Notes: generated from the letters alone by a model not told the origin. A stretch of DNA of 33,413 nt from Lachnospiraceae bacterium (GCA_017439665.1 JAFSIS010000069.1:1-33413); one strand, 5' to 3'; shown: positions 16,440-25,406, counted from the first letter of the stretch. Numbers and translations are program-made.

Positions 16440-16454
16440 CATGACTTCTATTTT

Positions 16455-17646
16455 AGGGCGCAAAAACCCCTTGTTTGGATTTTGGGGAGCACGCTCTTTG
16501 CTAGACTGCTTTCTGCTCCTTTTTCCCTTCAAATTTTTTGATCTCATGATGTAGGAACCGATGATATTTCATGATGTTACGCCCTATCGCATACAGCATG
16601 AACTCTTTATATACTTTTTCCGTTGAACGGTAGTGGAAGCGCCGAAAGTTTTCGTTCTCTTTGATGTCTCCAAAGTGCCCTTCTGTTTGGATTGACCGGG
16701 TCTGACGTTTCAGGATCCCTTCTTCACTCTGGATATTCGCATGGGATTCTTCCCGCAGTTCTTCCCACCGTTCATTGATCTTCATCACTTTATTGCGCTC
16801 AGGATTCTTTTCGGCATTGTATTTATACAGACATTTGGATTTATGCGCACAGCCGCTGCAGTCTGCACAGCCGTATACTTCTACTGTCTGCCTGTAGCCA
16901 TCCATCTCTTTGCTCTCCGTCCGGATATGGCGCAGCTGCCTTCCGTCATGGCAGATATAATAATGTTCATCTTCATAAACAGCATAGGTCATGTTGGAAT
17001 ACTTTCCGATATCTTCTTGATAAGCACGTGTTTTACGTTTCTCATGATCCTGGAGTTTGATGAAACTTCTGATCCCCTTCTTTTTCAGATACAGCAGGTT
17101 CTTTTCGCTGCAATAGCCACTGTCAGCGGTCACTGCCTCCAGAACATCCCCAAAGGCTTTTTGATGCTTTTCTAAAACCGGGATCAGGGTATGGTAATCC
17201 GTCCGGTCATTGCTTACATACCCGTGGACAATAAAATAATTCTCCACTGCGACCTGAACATTGTATGCCGGTTTTAACTGCCCATTGAGCATATGGTCTT
17301 CTTTCATCCGCATGAAAGTCGCTTCCAGATCTGTCTTGGAATAGCTGTTCCTGTCTTTGCCCATGATCGTAAAGCATTCCTTATACTCCATCAGCCGTTT
17401 GCCACATTCCTCCAGTTCTTCATAGAGCTTCTGGATTTTTGGTTTCTGTTTTCCCTTCCCGAAAACAAATCCGATCCCTTCCCCTTCGGCGATCCCCATC
17501 AGATTCTTCTGCAGCTTCAGGATCTCCAAGGGGGAGCAGTGGTCGATCTCGATAATGGTATTATTGGAAATCTTCTTATGCTTTGTCAGCTTCCGTTTCC
17601 TGTTTTCTTTGATCACTTTCCTGACTTTGTCCATTCCTTCGATCAC
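16455..17646 (-). mobile_element. truncated IS1182-family insertion sequence
   Basis: The transposase-end side is marked by AGGGCGCAAAAACCCC at 16455-16470, a likely terminal repeat. The other end of the element, with the transposase N terminus and its terminal repeat, is missing: the sequence changes into transporter coding DNA near 17640. No target-site duplication can be recognised. The element is therefore a one-ended remnant that cannot move by itself. It lies between the Crp/Fnr gene and the front-less transporter gene. Confidence 0.75.
16501..17646 (-). pseudogene. IS1182-family transposase, N-terminally truncated
   Basis: The open frame gives 381 residues, against roughly 480-560 for complete IS1182-type transposases. 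It covers the catalytic DDE part: V-T-A-D-S-G-Y-C-S-E-K-N-L, a cysteine cluster C-A-D-C-S-G-C-A-H-K-S-K-C, and the closing I-Q-T-E-G-H-F-G-D-I-K-E-N with the conserved glutamate region. The N-terminal DUF772-like DNA-binding part is absent. The nominal start (GTG 17646) lies in flanking transporter DNA and is an artefact of the junction. There is no ribosome site. It is presumably inactive. Confidence 0.85.
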
Positions 17647-18118
17647 GAAATATGTAGTCTATTACGGTATCATTATTTATTTTATTCTTATTCCCATCAT
17701 GATCTGGAGACTGTCGACGGTAGGGGTTAAGCCACCTGTATACCATACCATGGCGGTGGTTCTGGCTCCTTGTTCCCTTTGTGTGGTGAGCTATCTGAAT
17801 GTGATCAGGAATCCGAATATCATGCTCTTATTCCTGCTGTATGCCTGTGTTCTGGCTTCTCTGATCTTCATTATCCTGAAGCTGCCTAAGTTCTTTGCCT
17901 TTTCCTTTGCACCGGGCTTTGCGGGAATGACCTTCCCCATGGCCATCGGCATTGTGGCAAGCACCAAGATGGCAGGCTATCTGAGCGGGATCGGCATGAC
18001 CGATATGGCAAAGATCGTGACCCAGATCAGTGGTATCCAGGTTTATCTGACCTCTATGATCATCGGCTATGTGTTACTGAATTTTGTGATCATGGCATTG
18101 AAAATAGAAAGAAAATAG
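17642..18118 (+). pseudogene. C-terminal fragment of a TDT/TehA (SLAC1-like) transporter
   Basis: About 158 codons from the junction to TAG 18118 encode five hydrophobic helices with the feel of the tellurite-resistance/dicarboxylate transporter family: V-K-P-P-V-Y-H-T-M-A-V-V-L-A-P, L-P-K-F-F-A-F-S-F-A-P-G-F-A-G-M-T-F-P and I-Q-V-Y-L-T-S-M-I-I-G-Y. Complete members have about 300-330 residues and ten helices, so the first half is missing. Upstream open frame in the same phase (from 17555) is antisense transposase and not real. Insertion of the IS1182-type element followed by deletion explains the structure. A terminator follows. Confidence 0.8.
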
Positions 18119-18147
18119 CCGGATTATTTTGATGAAGCAGGTTTTGG

Positions 18148-18188
18148 TAAAAAGCTCTTTTCCTCTGTGGAAGGGGCTTTTTTTTTTC
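18148..18188 (+). terminator. rho-independent terminator of the transporter remnant
   Basis: AAAAAGCTCTTTTCC pairs with GGAAGGGGCTTTTTTTTT around the loop TCTGT, ending in nine T. This is a strong, still intact terminator 30 nt after the truncated gene. Confidence 0.9.
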
Positions 18189-18313
18189 GCCCCGGAGGTG
18201 TATAGTAATAGTAAGATTTTTATGAAGAGCGTAAGCCGGTTGCGTGACAATTTGGAACAATACAAAAGAAGAGACAAAGACCTGATCTGGCTGCAGGCTC
18301 TAAGGAGGCACCT

Positions 18314-19783
18314 ATGGATAAAGGAAGTAAGAAAGTAAAGAAGCCGGTTTCCGAGGACATTATCTTTCGGAATATGATGGTGACGGTTTTTTCGGTAGCC
18401 ACTCTCTTTCTGATCAAGAATATTGTGGGCAAGAGCCTGCAGGGAGCACTGGTCATCGGCATCTGCCTGTTTATCTTCGTTGTAGTCATGTTTGTGATGA
18501 AAAAACTGAATATGGATCAGACGAAGCAGCAGCTGGTAATCTGTATCAGTATCGTCATGGTGGTGTTCTGTATCTCCATTAACAGCGGAAACTTCTACAG
18601 TGATGACTTTCCCCTCTACCTGGCCGTAGTGGGAATCTGTGGACTTTTTTTAAAGCCTGTGTTTACTCTGCTGCAGGGAGGGCTGATCGTACTGCTTCTG
18701 ACCGTTTCCTATCTGCTGCATCCGGAAAAAGCAGATCCCCTGTCCCAATACATCATGTGCGTGGTGATTTTCGGGATTGCCACCTTTACCTTCTATATGG
18801 TGATCAACAGAGGAAGAGCCTATATTGAAATCGGTGATGCCAGAACCAGAGAGGCTCATCGGCTGTTAGAAAGGCTTCAGAATATGGGAGAGAAGCTGGA
18901 GAAGAGCTGCCAGGTTTCCATGGATAAGGTGTCCGGCCTGGAGGAGGCCAACCGTATGCTGGAGAGCAGCAGACAGACTCTGCAGGAAGGCTCTGATGTG
19001 ATCACCCATGACAGTGAAGAGGTGTCTCAGGCTTTTGACAGTGTACATGAGCAGATGCAGACTACCCAGGAACAGATCGGCTCCTTGAACAAAGAAGTAA
19101 AAAAGGTGGAGACTTCTCTGGGTACCAGCCGGCAGAATCTGTCGGAGATGACGAAAGAAATTGAGGATCTGAAAAAGACTCTCAATGCCACCTATCAGGT
19201 TTTTGCTTCCTTACAGGAAGAGATCGTGGAGATTTCCACCATTACCAGGCAGCTGAATAAAATTGCGGAAGAGACTACCATGCTGGCACTGAATGCTTCC
19301 ATAGAGGCAGCAAGGGCGGGAACAGCAGGAGCCGGATTTGCAGTGGTAGCCACCAAGGTACAGGATCTGGCAGAGGACAGCAATAAATGTGCCAGTGGAG
19401 TGGCAGGCATCGTCCAGTCCATGCAGTATCGGATCGAGCAGTCTTCCGGCCAGCTGGATGGGGCAGCTGCCGCCATCAACCATTCGGTAGATTCCTTAAA
19501 AGAGCTGGGAGGAAGCTTTGAGGTATTGAGCAACCAGTTTGGAGATCTGTACGACAATATTGAGGTGCAGAACAACAATATCCATCAGATGGATGTGGTG
19601 TTTAATGCTCTTCGGGAAAAGATTGACGATATGGCAGCTTCTTCAGAAGCCAATCAGGACTCAGTTTCTTCCATTGCAGACTCCATCAATATTTACCGCC
19701 AGAATATCCATGAGGTTGTGGAGGTAAATAAGGAGATCAGTGATCTGTCCGGTGAAATGATGGCTGTCACAGCAGAAGAGTAG
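18314..19783 (+). CDS. methyl-accepting chemotaxis-type transducer with six-helix membrane domain
   Basis: The protein has 489 residues. The first ~175 hold about six membrane helices with only short loops, so there is no large extracellular sensor and no HAMP domain. A long coiled coil follows, then the receptor signalling tip near residues 312-357: E-E-T-T-M-L-A-L-N-A-S-I-E-A-A-R-A-G, then G-A-G-F-A-V-V-A. The tip binds CheA/CheW in chemoreceptor arrays. The ligand may be sensed in the membrane. ATG 18314 follows AGGAGG with good spacing. It stands alone, with terminators on both sides; no che genes are here. Confidence 0.92.
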   Translation: MDKGSKKVKKPVSEDIIFRNMMVTVFSVATLFLIKNIVGKSLQGALVIGICLFIFVVVMFVMKKLNMDQTKQQLVICISIVMVVFCISINSGNFYSDDFPLYLAVVGICGLFLKPVFTLLQGGLIVLLLTVSYLLHPEKADPLSQYIMCVVIFGIATFTFYMVINRGRAYIEIGDARTREAHRLLERLQNMGEKLEKSCQVSMDKVSGLEEANRMLESSRQTLQEGSDVITHDSEEVSQAFDSVHEQMQTTQEQIGSLNKEVKKVETSLGTSRQNLSEMTKEIEDLKKTLNATYQVFASLQEEIVEISTITRQLNKIAEETTMLALNASIEAARAGTAGAGFAVVATKVQDLAEDSNKCASGVAGIVQSMQYRIEQSSGQLDGAAAAINHSVDSLKELGGSFEVLSNQFGDLYDNIEVQNNNIHQMDVVFNALREKIDDMAASSEANQDSVSSIADSINIYRQNIHEVVEVNKEISDLSGEMMAVTAEE

Positions 19784-19813
19784 AAGAAATGAGAAGAAAT
19801 AACATGAAAAAAG

Positions 19814-19846
19814 GCCGGCGGTGCTGTAAGGAAGAAATCCGCCGGC
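19814..19846 (+). terminator. GC-rich hairpin after the chemoreceptor gene
   Basis: GCCGGCGG (19814-19821) pairs perfectly with CCGCCGGC (19839-19846). Only CTCCATTATC follows, so it lacks a T-run. It could stop transcription weakly or protect the mRNA end. Confidence 0.55.
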
Positions 19847-19864
19847 TCCATTATCATCAGAACA

Positions 19865-19898
19865 ATAAAAAGGCTTTCAGAAATTTCTGAAAGCCTTT
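19865..19898 (-). terminator. perfect-palindrome terminator of the tRNA gene
   Basis: The 30-nt palindrome at 19869-19898 (AAAGGCTTTCAGAAA and its exact complement) is followed on the minus strand by TTATTG after the T-run. It begins 8 nt past the tRNA 3' end. On the plus strand it may also back up the chemoreceptor terminator. Confidence 0.85.
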
Positions 19899-19905
19899 AA
19901 AATCG

Positions 19906-19978
19906 TCGGAATGACAAGACTTGAACTTGCGACCTCTACTTCCCTAAAGTAGCGCTCTACCACCTGAGCCACATCCCG
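19906..19978 (-). tRNA. tRNA-Pro, anticodon AGG
   Basis: Read on the minus strand from 19978, the gene folds fully: acceptor CGGGATG with CATTCCG, D arm GCTC/GAGC, anticodon arm CTACT/AGTAG with loop TTAGGGA (19941-19947), a 5-nt variable loop, T arm GCAAG/CTTGT with loop TTCAAGT, and discriminator A. The C1-G72 start and G37 are typical of proline tRNAs. The anticodon is AGG at 19943-19945; the usual bacterial proline wobble bases are T, G or C. CCA is not encoded. Confidence 0.93.
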
Positions 19979-20119
19979 ATTGCTTGACAGCTTCTAAAGT
20001 ATAATATGATATCCGGTCTTTGTCAACAGTATTTTTCATTTTTTTTGGCTGTTTCTATAAAATAATTTATTTGTTAATTTTACACATCAAATTTTGTGAA
20101 ATATTCCATGGCAGAATGA

Positions 20120-20148
20120 TTGCAAGGAGAAATTATATTAGATATAAT
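20120..20148 (+). promoter_or_regulatory. promoter of pyruvate carboxylase gene
   Basis: TTGCAA (20120-20125) and a perfect TATAAT (20143-20148) are spaced by exactly 17 nt, giving a leader of about 60 nt before ATG 20214. The upstream DNA (20030-20115) is AT-rich and could serve as an UP element. Confidence 0.75.
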
Positions 20149-20213
20149 TAGTCCATATTCAGTTTGCATAACAGACAGGGTACAAAGAAGGTATTATTGT
20201 GAATGGAGGAAAA

Positions 20214-23200
20214 ATGAAAAGAGAAATTAAGAAGGTTCTTGTAGCCAACCGTGGTGAGATTGCCGTTCGTATTTTAAGAGCATGTCATGATCTGGACATC
20301 AATACTGTAGCAATCTATTCCAAGGAAGATATCTTAAGCGGATTCAGAACCAAGGCAGATGAATCCTATATGATCGGAGAAACCCTTTCTCCCCTGGGCG
20401 CGTATCTGGCTATTGATGAGATCGTAGCTATGGCAAAAAAACGTGGAGTAGACGCTATCCATCCCGGATACGGCTTCCTTTCCGAGAATGCAGACTTTGC
20501 CAGAGCCTGCGAAAGAGAAGGCATTATCTTTATTGGTCCCTCCTCTGATGTATTAGGAAAAATGGGTGACAAGTTGAGTGCCAAGGAACTGGCTGACCGC
20601 TGTGGCGTGCCTACCATTCCAGGAAGTACCGATCCTTTGAAGAGTGCAGAGGATGCAGTGGCAAGAGCCAACAGCTATGGCTATCCTGTTATTTTAAAAG
20701 CAGCAGCAGGCGGCGGCGGACGCGGTATGCGTTCCTGCTACAATGATGAAGAAGTAGCACAGGCATTCGAACTGGTAAGTGAAGAAGCACGTAAGTCCTT
20801 CGGCAACGATGCCATTTTCATGGAAAAATTCCTGGTTGAGCCCAAGCATATTGAGGTTCAGATCCTGGCTGATGAGTACGGCAACATCGTACATTTATTT
20901 GAGCGTGACTGCTCCCTGCAGAGACGTTACCAGAAGGTTATTGAATATACTCCTGCCTTTTCCCTTCCTGAAGAGGTACTGGAAAAGATCAGAAACGAAG
21001 CGGTTAAGATTGCCAGAGAAGTTGGCTATACCAGCGTAGGTACGGTAGAGTTTTTGGTAGACAGAGATATGAACCATTACTTTATCGAGATGAACCCTCG
21101 TATTCAGGTAGAGCATACCGTTACGGAGGTAGTAACCGGTATTGACCTGGTAAGAGCACAGATCCTGGTGGCAGCAGGTGAGCCTTTAAGCCATCCCGTT
21201 ATCGGTGTGACCTGTCAGGAAGACGTAAAGACCAGAGGCTTTGCTCTGCAGTGTCGTGTTACCACAGAGGATCCCGAAAACAACTTTGCTCCCGATACAG
21301 GTAAGATCACTGCTTACCGAAGCGGTGGCGGCAATGGCGTTCGTCTGGACGGTGGTAATATCTACACCGGTGCAGTAATTTCTCCTTACTATGACAGTCT
21401 TCTGGTTAAGATCACTACCTACGATTCCACCTTCCAGGGTGTAGTTCGTAAGGCACGCAGATCCTTAACCGAGATGCGTGTTCGTGGTGTGAAGACCAAC
21501 ATTGCTTTCCTGGGCAAGATTCTGCAGAATCCTGTCTTCCTTGAGGGTAAATGTCATACGAAATTTATTGATGAGACTCCTGAATTATTCCAGCTGGATG
21601 ATTCCAAGGACAGAGCAAATAAGATCTTAAAATACATCGGTAACATCGTAGTTAACGATCCTACTGCCGGTGCAAAGATGTACGATACTCCCCGTTTCGT
21701 TCCCCTGGAGGATGCTCCTCCTACTCCCGGCTTAAAACAGCTGTTGGATGAGAAGGGACCGGAGGCAGTAGCGAAGCATATTCTGAATGAGAAGAAGCTG
21801 TTCATCACCGATACCACCATGCGTGATGCGCATCAGTCCCTTCTGGCTACCCGTGTGCGTACCAGAGATATGGTTAAGGGAAGTGAGGCCTGTGCACAGA
21901 TCATGCATCCCTGCTTCTCCCTGGAAATGTGGGGTGGTGCTACCTTCGATGTGGCATATCGTTTCCTGCATGAAGATCCCTGGGAGAGACTGGACTGGTT
22001 GAGAAGAAATATTCCCAACATTCCTTTCCAGATGCTGTTAAGAGGAGCCAATGCGGTTGGTTATTCCAACTATCCGGATAATGTAATCCGTGAGTTCGTT
22101 AAGGAAGCAGCCAAGGGCGGTATCGATATCTTCCGTGTATTCGATTCCCTGAACTGGATCCCTGGTATGGAAGTGGCTCTGGATGAAGTAAGAAACTGCG
22201 GTAAGCTGGCAGAAGCTGCTATGTGCTATACCGGAGATATCCTGGATCCCAAGAGAGATAAATATACACTGAACTACTATGTAAATATGGCAAAAGAGCT
22301 GGAGAAACGCGGTGCCAATACCATCGCCATCAAGGATATGTCCGGTCTCTTAAAGCCTTACGCAGCAGCCAAACTGGTAAAAGCCCTGAAGGAAGAGGTG
22401 GGCTGTCCTATCCATCTGCATACCCACGACACCAGCGGAAATGCAGTGGCTACCTACTTAAAGGCAGCAGAAGCAGGAGTAGACATCGTGGACTGTGCGA
22501 TTTCCAGTATGTCCTCTCTGACCAGCCAGCCTTCCATCAACTCTATCGTGACCGCACTGGCAGGAACCGACAGAGATCCCGGCTTCGAAATTACCAAGCT
22601 GGAACGGTTAAGCGAGTACTGGGAGGATGTGCGTAAGCGTTATGTGGTATTTGAGTCTGACTTAAAGGCTCCTCTTACCGATATTTATCGTTATGAAATT
22701 CCCGGAGGACAGTATTCCAACCTTCGTCCTCAGGTAGAAAGCCTTGGTCTGGGACATCGTTTCGATGAAGTACGGGAAATGTTCTGTACCGTAAACCAGA
22801 TGTTAGGCGATATTGTAAAGGTTACTCCTTCCTCAAAGATGGTTGGAGACATGGCAATCTTCATGGTGCAGAATGATCTGACTCCTGAAAATATTGTGGA
22901 AAAAGGCAAAAACCTGGCCTTCCCTGATTCCGTAGTAAGCTACTTCGAGGGTATGATGGGACAGCCTGCATGGGGCTTCCCGGAGGATTTGCAGAAGGTA
23001 GTATTGAAGGGTAAAGAGCCCATTACCTGCCGTCCCGGAGAGCTTCTGCCGCCTGCAGATTTCGAAGGAGCAAGAGAGCATCTGAAGAAATTTGTTGAGG
23101 AGCCTACCCAGAGAGATGTACTGAGCTATATTTTATATCCTAAGGTAGTAGAAGATTACTTTAAGAAGAGAGAAGAGTACGGTTATATCGTTCGACTGGG

Positions 23201-23669
23201 CAGCCATGTATTCTTCCATGGTCTTGCTGTTGGTGAAACCAACAAGGTGAACATTGAAGATGGTAAGACCCTGGTAATCAAATACCTGGGCAAGGGTGAT
23301 GCCGATGAAGAGGGTATGCGTACCGTAAGCTTCGAGCTGAACGGTATCCGTCGTGATGTGAAGGTACTGGATAAGTCCTTAAGCGGAACTGTAGTATTTG
23401 CCCGTATGGCAGATCCTGATGTAGAGGGAGAGGTTGGAACCTCCATTCCCGGCTCCGTAAGCAAGGTTAACGTGAAAGTAGGCGACGTGGTTGAGGTAAA
23501 CCAGGCTCTGGCCGTTATCGAAGCCATGAAGATGGAAACCAGCGTAGTAGCTCCTGTTGCCGGTAAGGTTAAGGAGGTTCTGGTTAAACCGGGACAGTCC
23601 GTGAAATCCGGAGAGCTTCTGATCGTGATCGAGGCTGCAGAAGCAGCAGTTGAAGCTACAGATAACTAA
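20214..23669 (+). CDS. pyc: pyruvate carboxylase
   Basis: The 1,151-residue, single-chain enzyme carboxylates pyruvate to oxaloacetate using biotin, ATP and bicarbonate, refilling the citric-acid pathway. Domains in order: biotin carboxylase (about 5-455; V-L-V-A-N-R-G-E-I-A-V-R-I, ATP-grasp G-G-G-G-R-G-M-R, E-M-N-P-R-I-Q-V-E-H-T-V), carboxyltransferase (from about 530; D-T-T-M-R-D-A-H-Q-S, H-L-H-T-H-D-T-S-G-N), the allosteric/linker region, and the biotinyl domain ending with E-A-M-K-M-E-T, where Lys1106 carries biotin. GTG 20199 is also in frame, but GGAGGA before ATG 20214 sets the start. Codon use is cleaner (many CGT and GGT) than in neighbours, which fits high expression. It stands alone behind its own promoter. 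Confidence 0.97.
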   Translation: MKREIKKVLVANRGEIAVRILRACHDLDINTVAIYSKEDILSGFRTKADESYMIGETLSPLGAYLAIDEIVAMAKKRGVDAIHPGYGFLSENADFARACEREGIIFIGPSSDVLGKMGDKLSAKELADRCGVPTIPGSTDPLKSAEDAVARANSYGYPVILKAAAGGGGRGMRSCYNDEEVAQAFELVSEEARKSFGNDAIFMEKFLVEPKHIEVQILADEYGNIVHLFERDCSLQRRYQKVIEYTPAFSLPEEVLEKIRNEAVKIAREVGYTSVGTVEFLVDRDMNHYFIEMNPRIQVEHTVTEVVTGIDLVRAQILVAAGEPLSHPVIGVTCQEDVKTRGFALQCRVTTEDPENNFAPDTGKITAYRSGGGNGVRLDGGNIYTGAVISPYYDSLLVKITTYDSTFQGVVRKARRSLTEMRVRGVKTNIAFLGKILQNPVFLEGKCHTKFIDETPELFQLDDSKDRANKILKYIGNIVVNDPTAGAKMYDTPRFVPLEDAPPTPGLKQLLDEKGPEAVAKHILNEKKLFITDTTMRDAHQSLLATRVRTRDMVKGSEACAQIMHPCFSLEMWGGATFDVAYRFLHEDPWERLDWLRRNIPNIPFQMLLRGANAVGYSNYPDNVIREFVKEAAKGGIDIFRVFDSLNWIPGMEVALDEVRNCGKLAEAAMCYTGDILDPKRDKYTLNYYVNMAKELEKRGANTIAIKDMSGLLKPYAAAKLVKALKEEVGCPIHLHTHDTSGNAVATYLKAAEAGVDIVDCAISSMSSLTSQPSINSIVTALAGTDRDPGFEITKLERLSEYWEDVRKRYVVFESDLKAPLTDIYRYEIPGGQYSNLRPQVESLGLGHRFDEVREMFCTVNQMLGDIVKVTPSSKMVGDMAIFMVQNDLTPENIVEKGKNLAFPDSVVSYFEGMMGQPAWGFPEDLQKVVLKGKEPITCRPGELLPPADFEGAREHLKKFVEEPTQRDVLSYILYPKVVEDYFKKREEYGYIVRLGSHVFFHGLAVGETNKVNIEDGKTLVIKYLGKGDADEEGMRTVSFELNGIRRDVKVLDKSLSGTVVFARMADPDVEGEVGTSIPGSVSKVNVKVGDVVEVNQALAVIEAMKMETSVVAPVAGKVKEVLVKPGQSVKSGELLIVIEAAEAAVEATDN

Positions 23670-23733
23670 AGGATGGCAATTTGGCTCTTGAGGAGCAATG
23701 AATGGTAAGAAAACACACCTGTTGATTAAATAG

Positions 23734-23756
23734 CCTCCTGCCAAAACGGCAGGAGG
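23734..23756 (+). terminator. hairpin after pyruvate carboxylase
   Basis: CCTCCTGCC (23734-23742) pairs perfectly with GGCAGGAGG (23748-23756) around AAAAC. The following CGGTTATCAAAATATTATTTTAT is only moderately T-rich, so termination may be partial and the next gene may be read through. Confidence 0.65.
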
Positions 23757-23797
23757 CGGTTATCAAAATATTATTTTATACGAGAGGGGAAAACAAA

Positions 23798-24268
23798 ATG
23801 AAACACTTAAGAAGACTTTTGGTAGCAGCTATGCTGTTTGCCACCGTAATGATGCTTTCCGCATGTGGAAACAAGGAAGAGACCGTTACCTACTACAATA
23901 AGTTGGAGGAAGAGGGCGTCATTATTGAAGAATGGATGACATTGTATGCCAAAGGAGATGAGGTTTACCGTATTGGTGATACCATGATCGTTGACTATTC
24001 TTCCCACGATGAAGCTACACAGGAAATGATGACAGAGCTTTATACGGGACTGGCAGATGCCTATAAAGCAGTTGAAGGTGTTGAATGTACTGGTGAAGAG
24101 GGAGAGGGAAGCTACACGATCTCTTTTAGCTTCGAGGTAAGCAAGGATACGCTTTCTGCATTATCTGAGAATGGCCTGTTTGAAGTTTCTGAAGGTGCAG
24201 AGGCTGTTTCCTTAAAAGCTACTAAGACACAGCTGGAGACTAATGGATACACTGTATCTGAGAAGTAG
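23798..24268 (+). CDS. YehR-like (DUF1307) lipoprotein
   Basis: A 156-residue secreted lipoprotein. The signal peptide has R-R after K-H, a hydrophobic core and lipobox L-S-A-C with Cys23. The mature part is small, acidic and beta-rich: E-T-V-T-Y-Y-N-K, G-D-E-V-Y-R-I-G-D-T and a final K-A-T-K-T-Q-L-E-T-N-G-Y. The pattern resembles DUF1307/YehR proteins, whose function is not established. ATG 23798 follows GAGGGG with good spacing. It lies 128 nt after the carboxylase gene and is closed by a terminator. There is no sign of an enzyme active site. Confidence 0.8.
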   Translation: MKHLRRLLVAAMLFATVMMLSACGNKEETVTYYNKLEEEGVIIEEWMTLYAKGDEVYRIGDTMIVDYSSHDEATQEMMTELYTGLADAYKAVEGVECTGEEGEGSYTISFSFEVSKDTLSALSENGLFEVSEGAEAVSLKATKTQLETNGYTVSEK

Positions 24269-24284
24269 AAAACAGCAAATCATG

Positions 24285-24335
24285 AACCGGTTGATGGACA
24301 CATTAGGTCTGTCAGCCGGTTTTTCTTTTTTTGGT
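24285..24335 (+). terminator. rho-independent terminator of the lipoprotein gene
   Basis: AACCGG (24285-24290) pairs with CCGGTT (24316-24321), helped by an inner GGACA/TGTC match, followed by TTTCTTTTTTT. It ends 83 nt before the next gene. Confidence 0.8.
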
Positions 24336-24417
24336 TTTCTTGAAAAGCGGGACATATTAGGCTAGAATAAAAAAAGAAGGCCTAAAAGGCAGTGGAGTTG
24401 ACAAAGGAGTAGAGAGA

Positions 24418-25287
24418 ATGAATTATGAAGGAATCGTATATCGCCCACCCAGTGAGGCAAGGAGCCTGATCATACAGGCTACCATCGGCTGTGCCCATAA
24501 TACCTGTGTTTTCTGTAATATGTATCGGGCAAAAAACTTTCGGGTCCGGGAAATGGATGAGATCAAGGCAGATATCCGGGAGGGTGCACAGCTTTACGGT
24601 AAGCATATAGAGAAGGTATTTCTGGCAGACGGAGATGCTCTCTGCATGGATACTAAAGATATGCTGGAGATTCTTCATTATATCCGGGAAAAGCTGCCCT
24701 GGACAGAGCAGATCGCAGCCTATGCCACCACCCAGGATATTCTGGAAAAAAGCAACGAGGAATTGAAGCAGATTAGAGAAGCTGGTCTGGAGCTTCTTTA
24801 CATTGGTGCAGAATCCGGAGATAATGAGGTGCTTCGGCGGATGGCAAAGGGAGTTACTGCCGAGGAGATCGGAGAGGCCGGTGAAAAGGCAAAAAGTTGT
24901 GGCTTTCGTACCTCCGTCACCCTGATTTCCGGTCTGGGAAGCCGGGAAAGAATGCGGGAGCATGCTTTGGAGTCGGCCCGTCTGATCAGTCGGATGAAGC
25001 CGGATTATCTGGGATTTCTGACCCTGATGCTGGAGGAACCGGCTCCCATCTGCCGTCTGGTGGAACGGGGAGATTTCCTTCTTCTCTCACCACAGGAGGT
25101 GATGGAGGAGATGGCACTATTTCTCTCTCATGTGGACTCCGAGGGCACTGTATTCAGAGCAAATCATGCCTCCAATTATGTGAATCTGAGAGGAACCTTG
25201 AACAAAGACAGAGATCAGCTTCTGGATCAGATCCATGAGGCGGTAAAAAGAGTGAATTATAAACCGGAGTATTACCGGGGATTATAA
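24418..25287 (+). CDS. radical SAM protein with C-x4-C-x2-C cluster motif
   Basis: The 289-residue protein carries a radical SAM cluster motif with an unusual spacing: Cys25, Cys30 and Cys33 in G-C-A-H-N-T-C-V-F-C-N-M-Y. A known subgroup of radical SAM proteins shares this G-C-x-x-N-x-C-x-F-C form. Other landmarks are F-L-A-D-G-D-A-L (substrate/SAM side), Y-I-G-A-E-S-G-D and V-T-L-I-S-G-L-G, giving a normal partial TIM barrel. It should use SAM and a 4Fe-4S cluster for radical chemistry; the substrate is unknown. There is no B12-binding or TRAM domain. ATG 24418 follows AAAGGAG. It stands as a single gene between terminators. Confidence 0.9.
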   Translation: MNYEGIVYRPPSEARSLIIQATIGCAHNTCVFCNMYRAKNFRVREMDEIKADIREGAQLYGKHIEKVFLADGDALCMDTKDMLEILHYIREKLPWTEQIAAYATTQDILEKSNEELKQIREAGLELLYIGAESGDNEVLRRMAKGVTAEEIGEAGEKAKSCGFRTSVTLISGLGSRERMREHALESARLISRMKPDYLGFLTLMLEEPAPICRLVERGDFLLLSPQEVMEEMALFLSHVDSEGTVFRANHASNYVNLRGTLNKDRDQLLDQIHEAVKRVNYKPEYYRGL

Positions 25288-25301
25288 AGTTAAAAATTGG
25301 C

Positions 25302-25347
25302 GGTGTTGCAAAATTCTCTTTTGAGAATAATGTGACACCCTTTTTTT
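25302..25347 (+). terminator. rho-independent terminator of the radical SAM gene
   Basis: GGTGTTGCAAAATTCTC (25302-25318) pairs with GAGAATAATGTGACACC (25323-25339) with internal mismatches, followed by CTTTTTTT. It is 14 nt after the stop codon. Its left arm shares TGTTGCAAAATTCT with the inverted repeat at 9039. Confidence 0.8.
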
Positions 25348-25359
25348 GCGGGAATGCTA

Positions 25360-25406
25360 TTGAGGTATATAGATATAACTGGTATGGTTAAAAAGATAAA
25401 AACTGG
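25360..25406 (+). promoter_or_regulatory. possible pyridoxal kinase promoter with AACTGG direct repeats
   Basis: TTGAGG (25360-25365) and TATGGT (25383-25388) are 17 nt apart. AACTGG occurs at 25377 and 25401, a 24-bp direct repeat across the -10 region. Regulators of the MocR/PdxR type bind direct repeats near such promoters, but a match to their site is only suggestive. Confidence 0.35.

Noticed and set aside
17555..17641. N-terminal extension of the transporter fragment
   Set aside because: This stretch is antisense to transposase coding sequence and only happens to be in phase.
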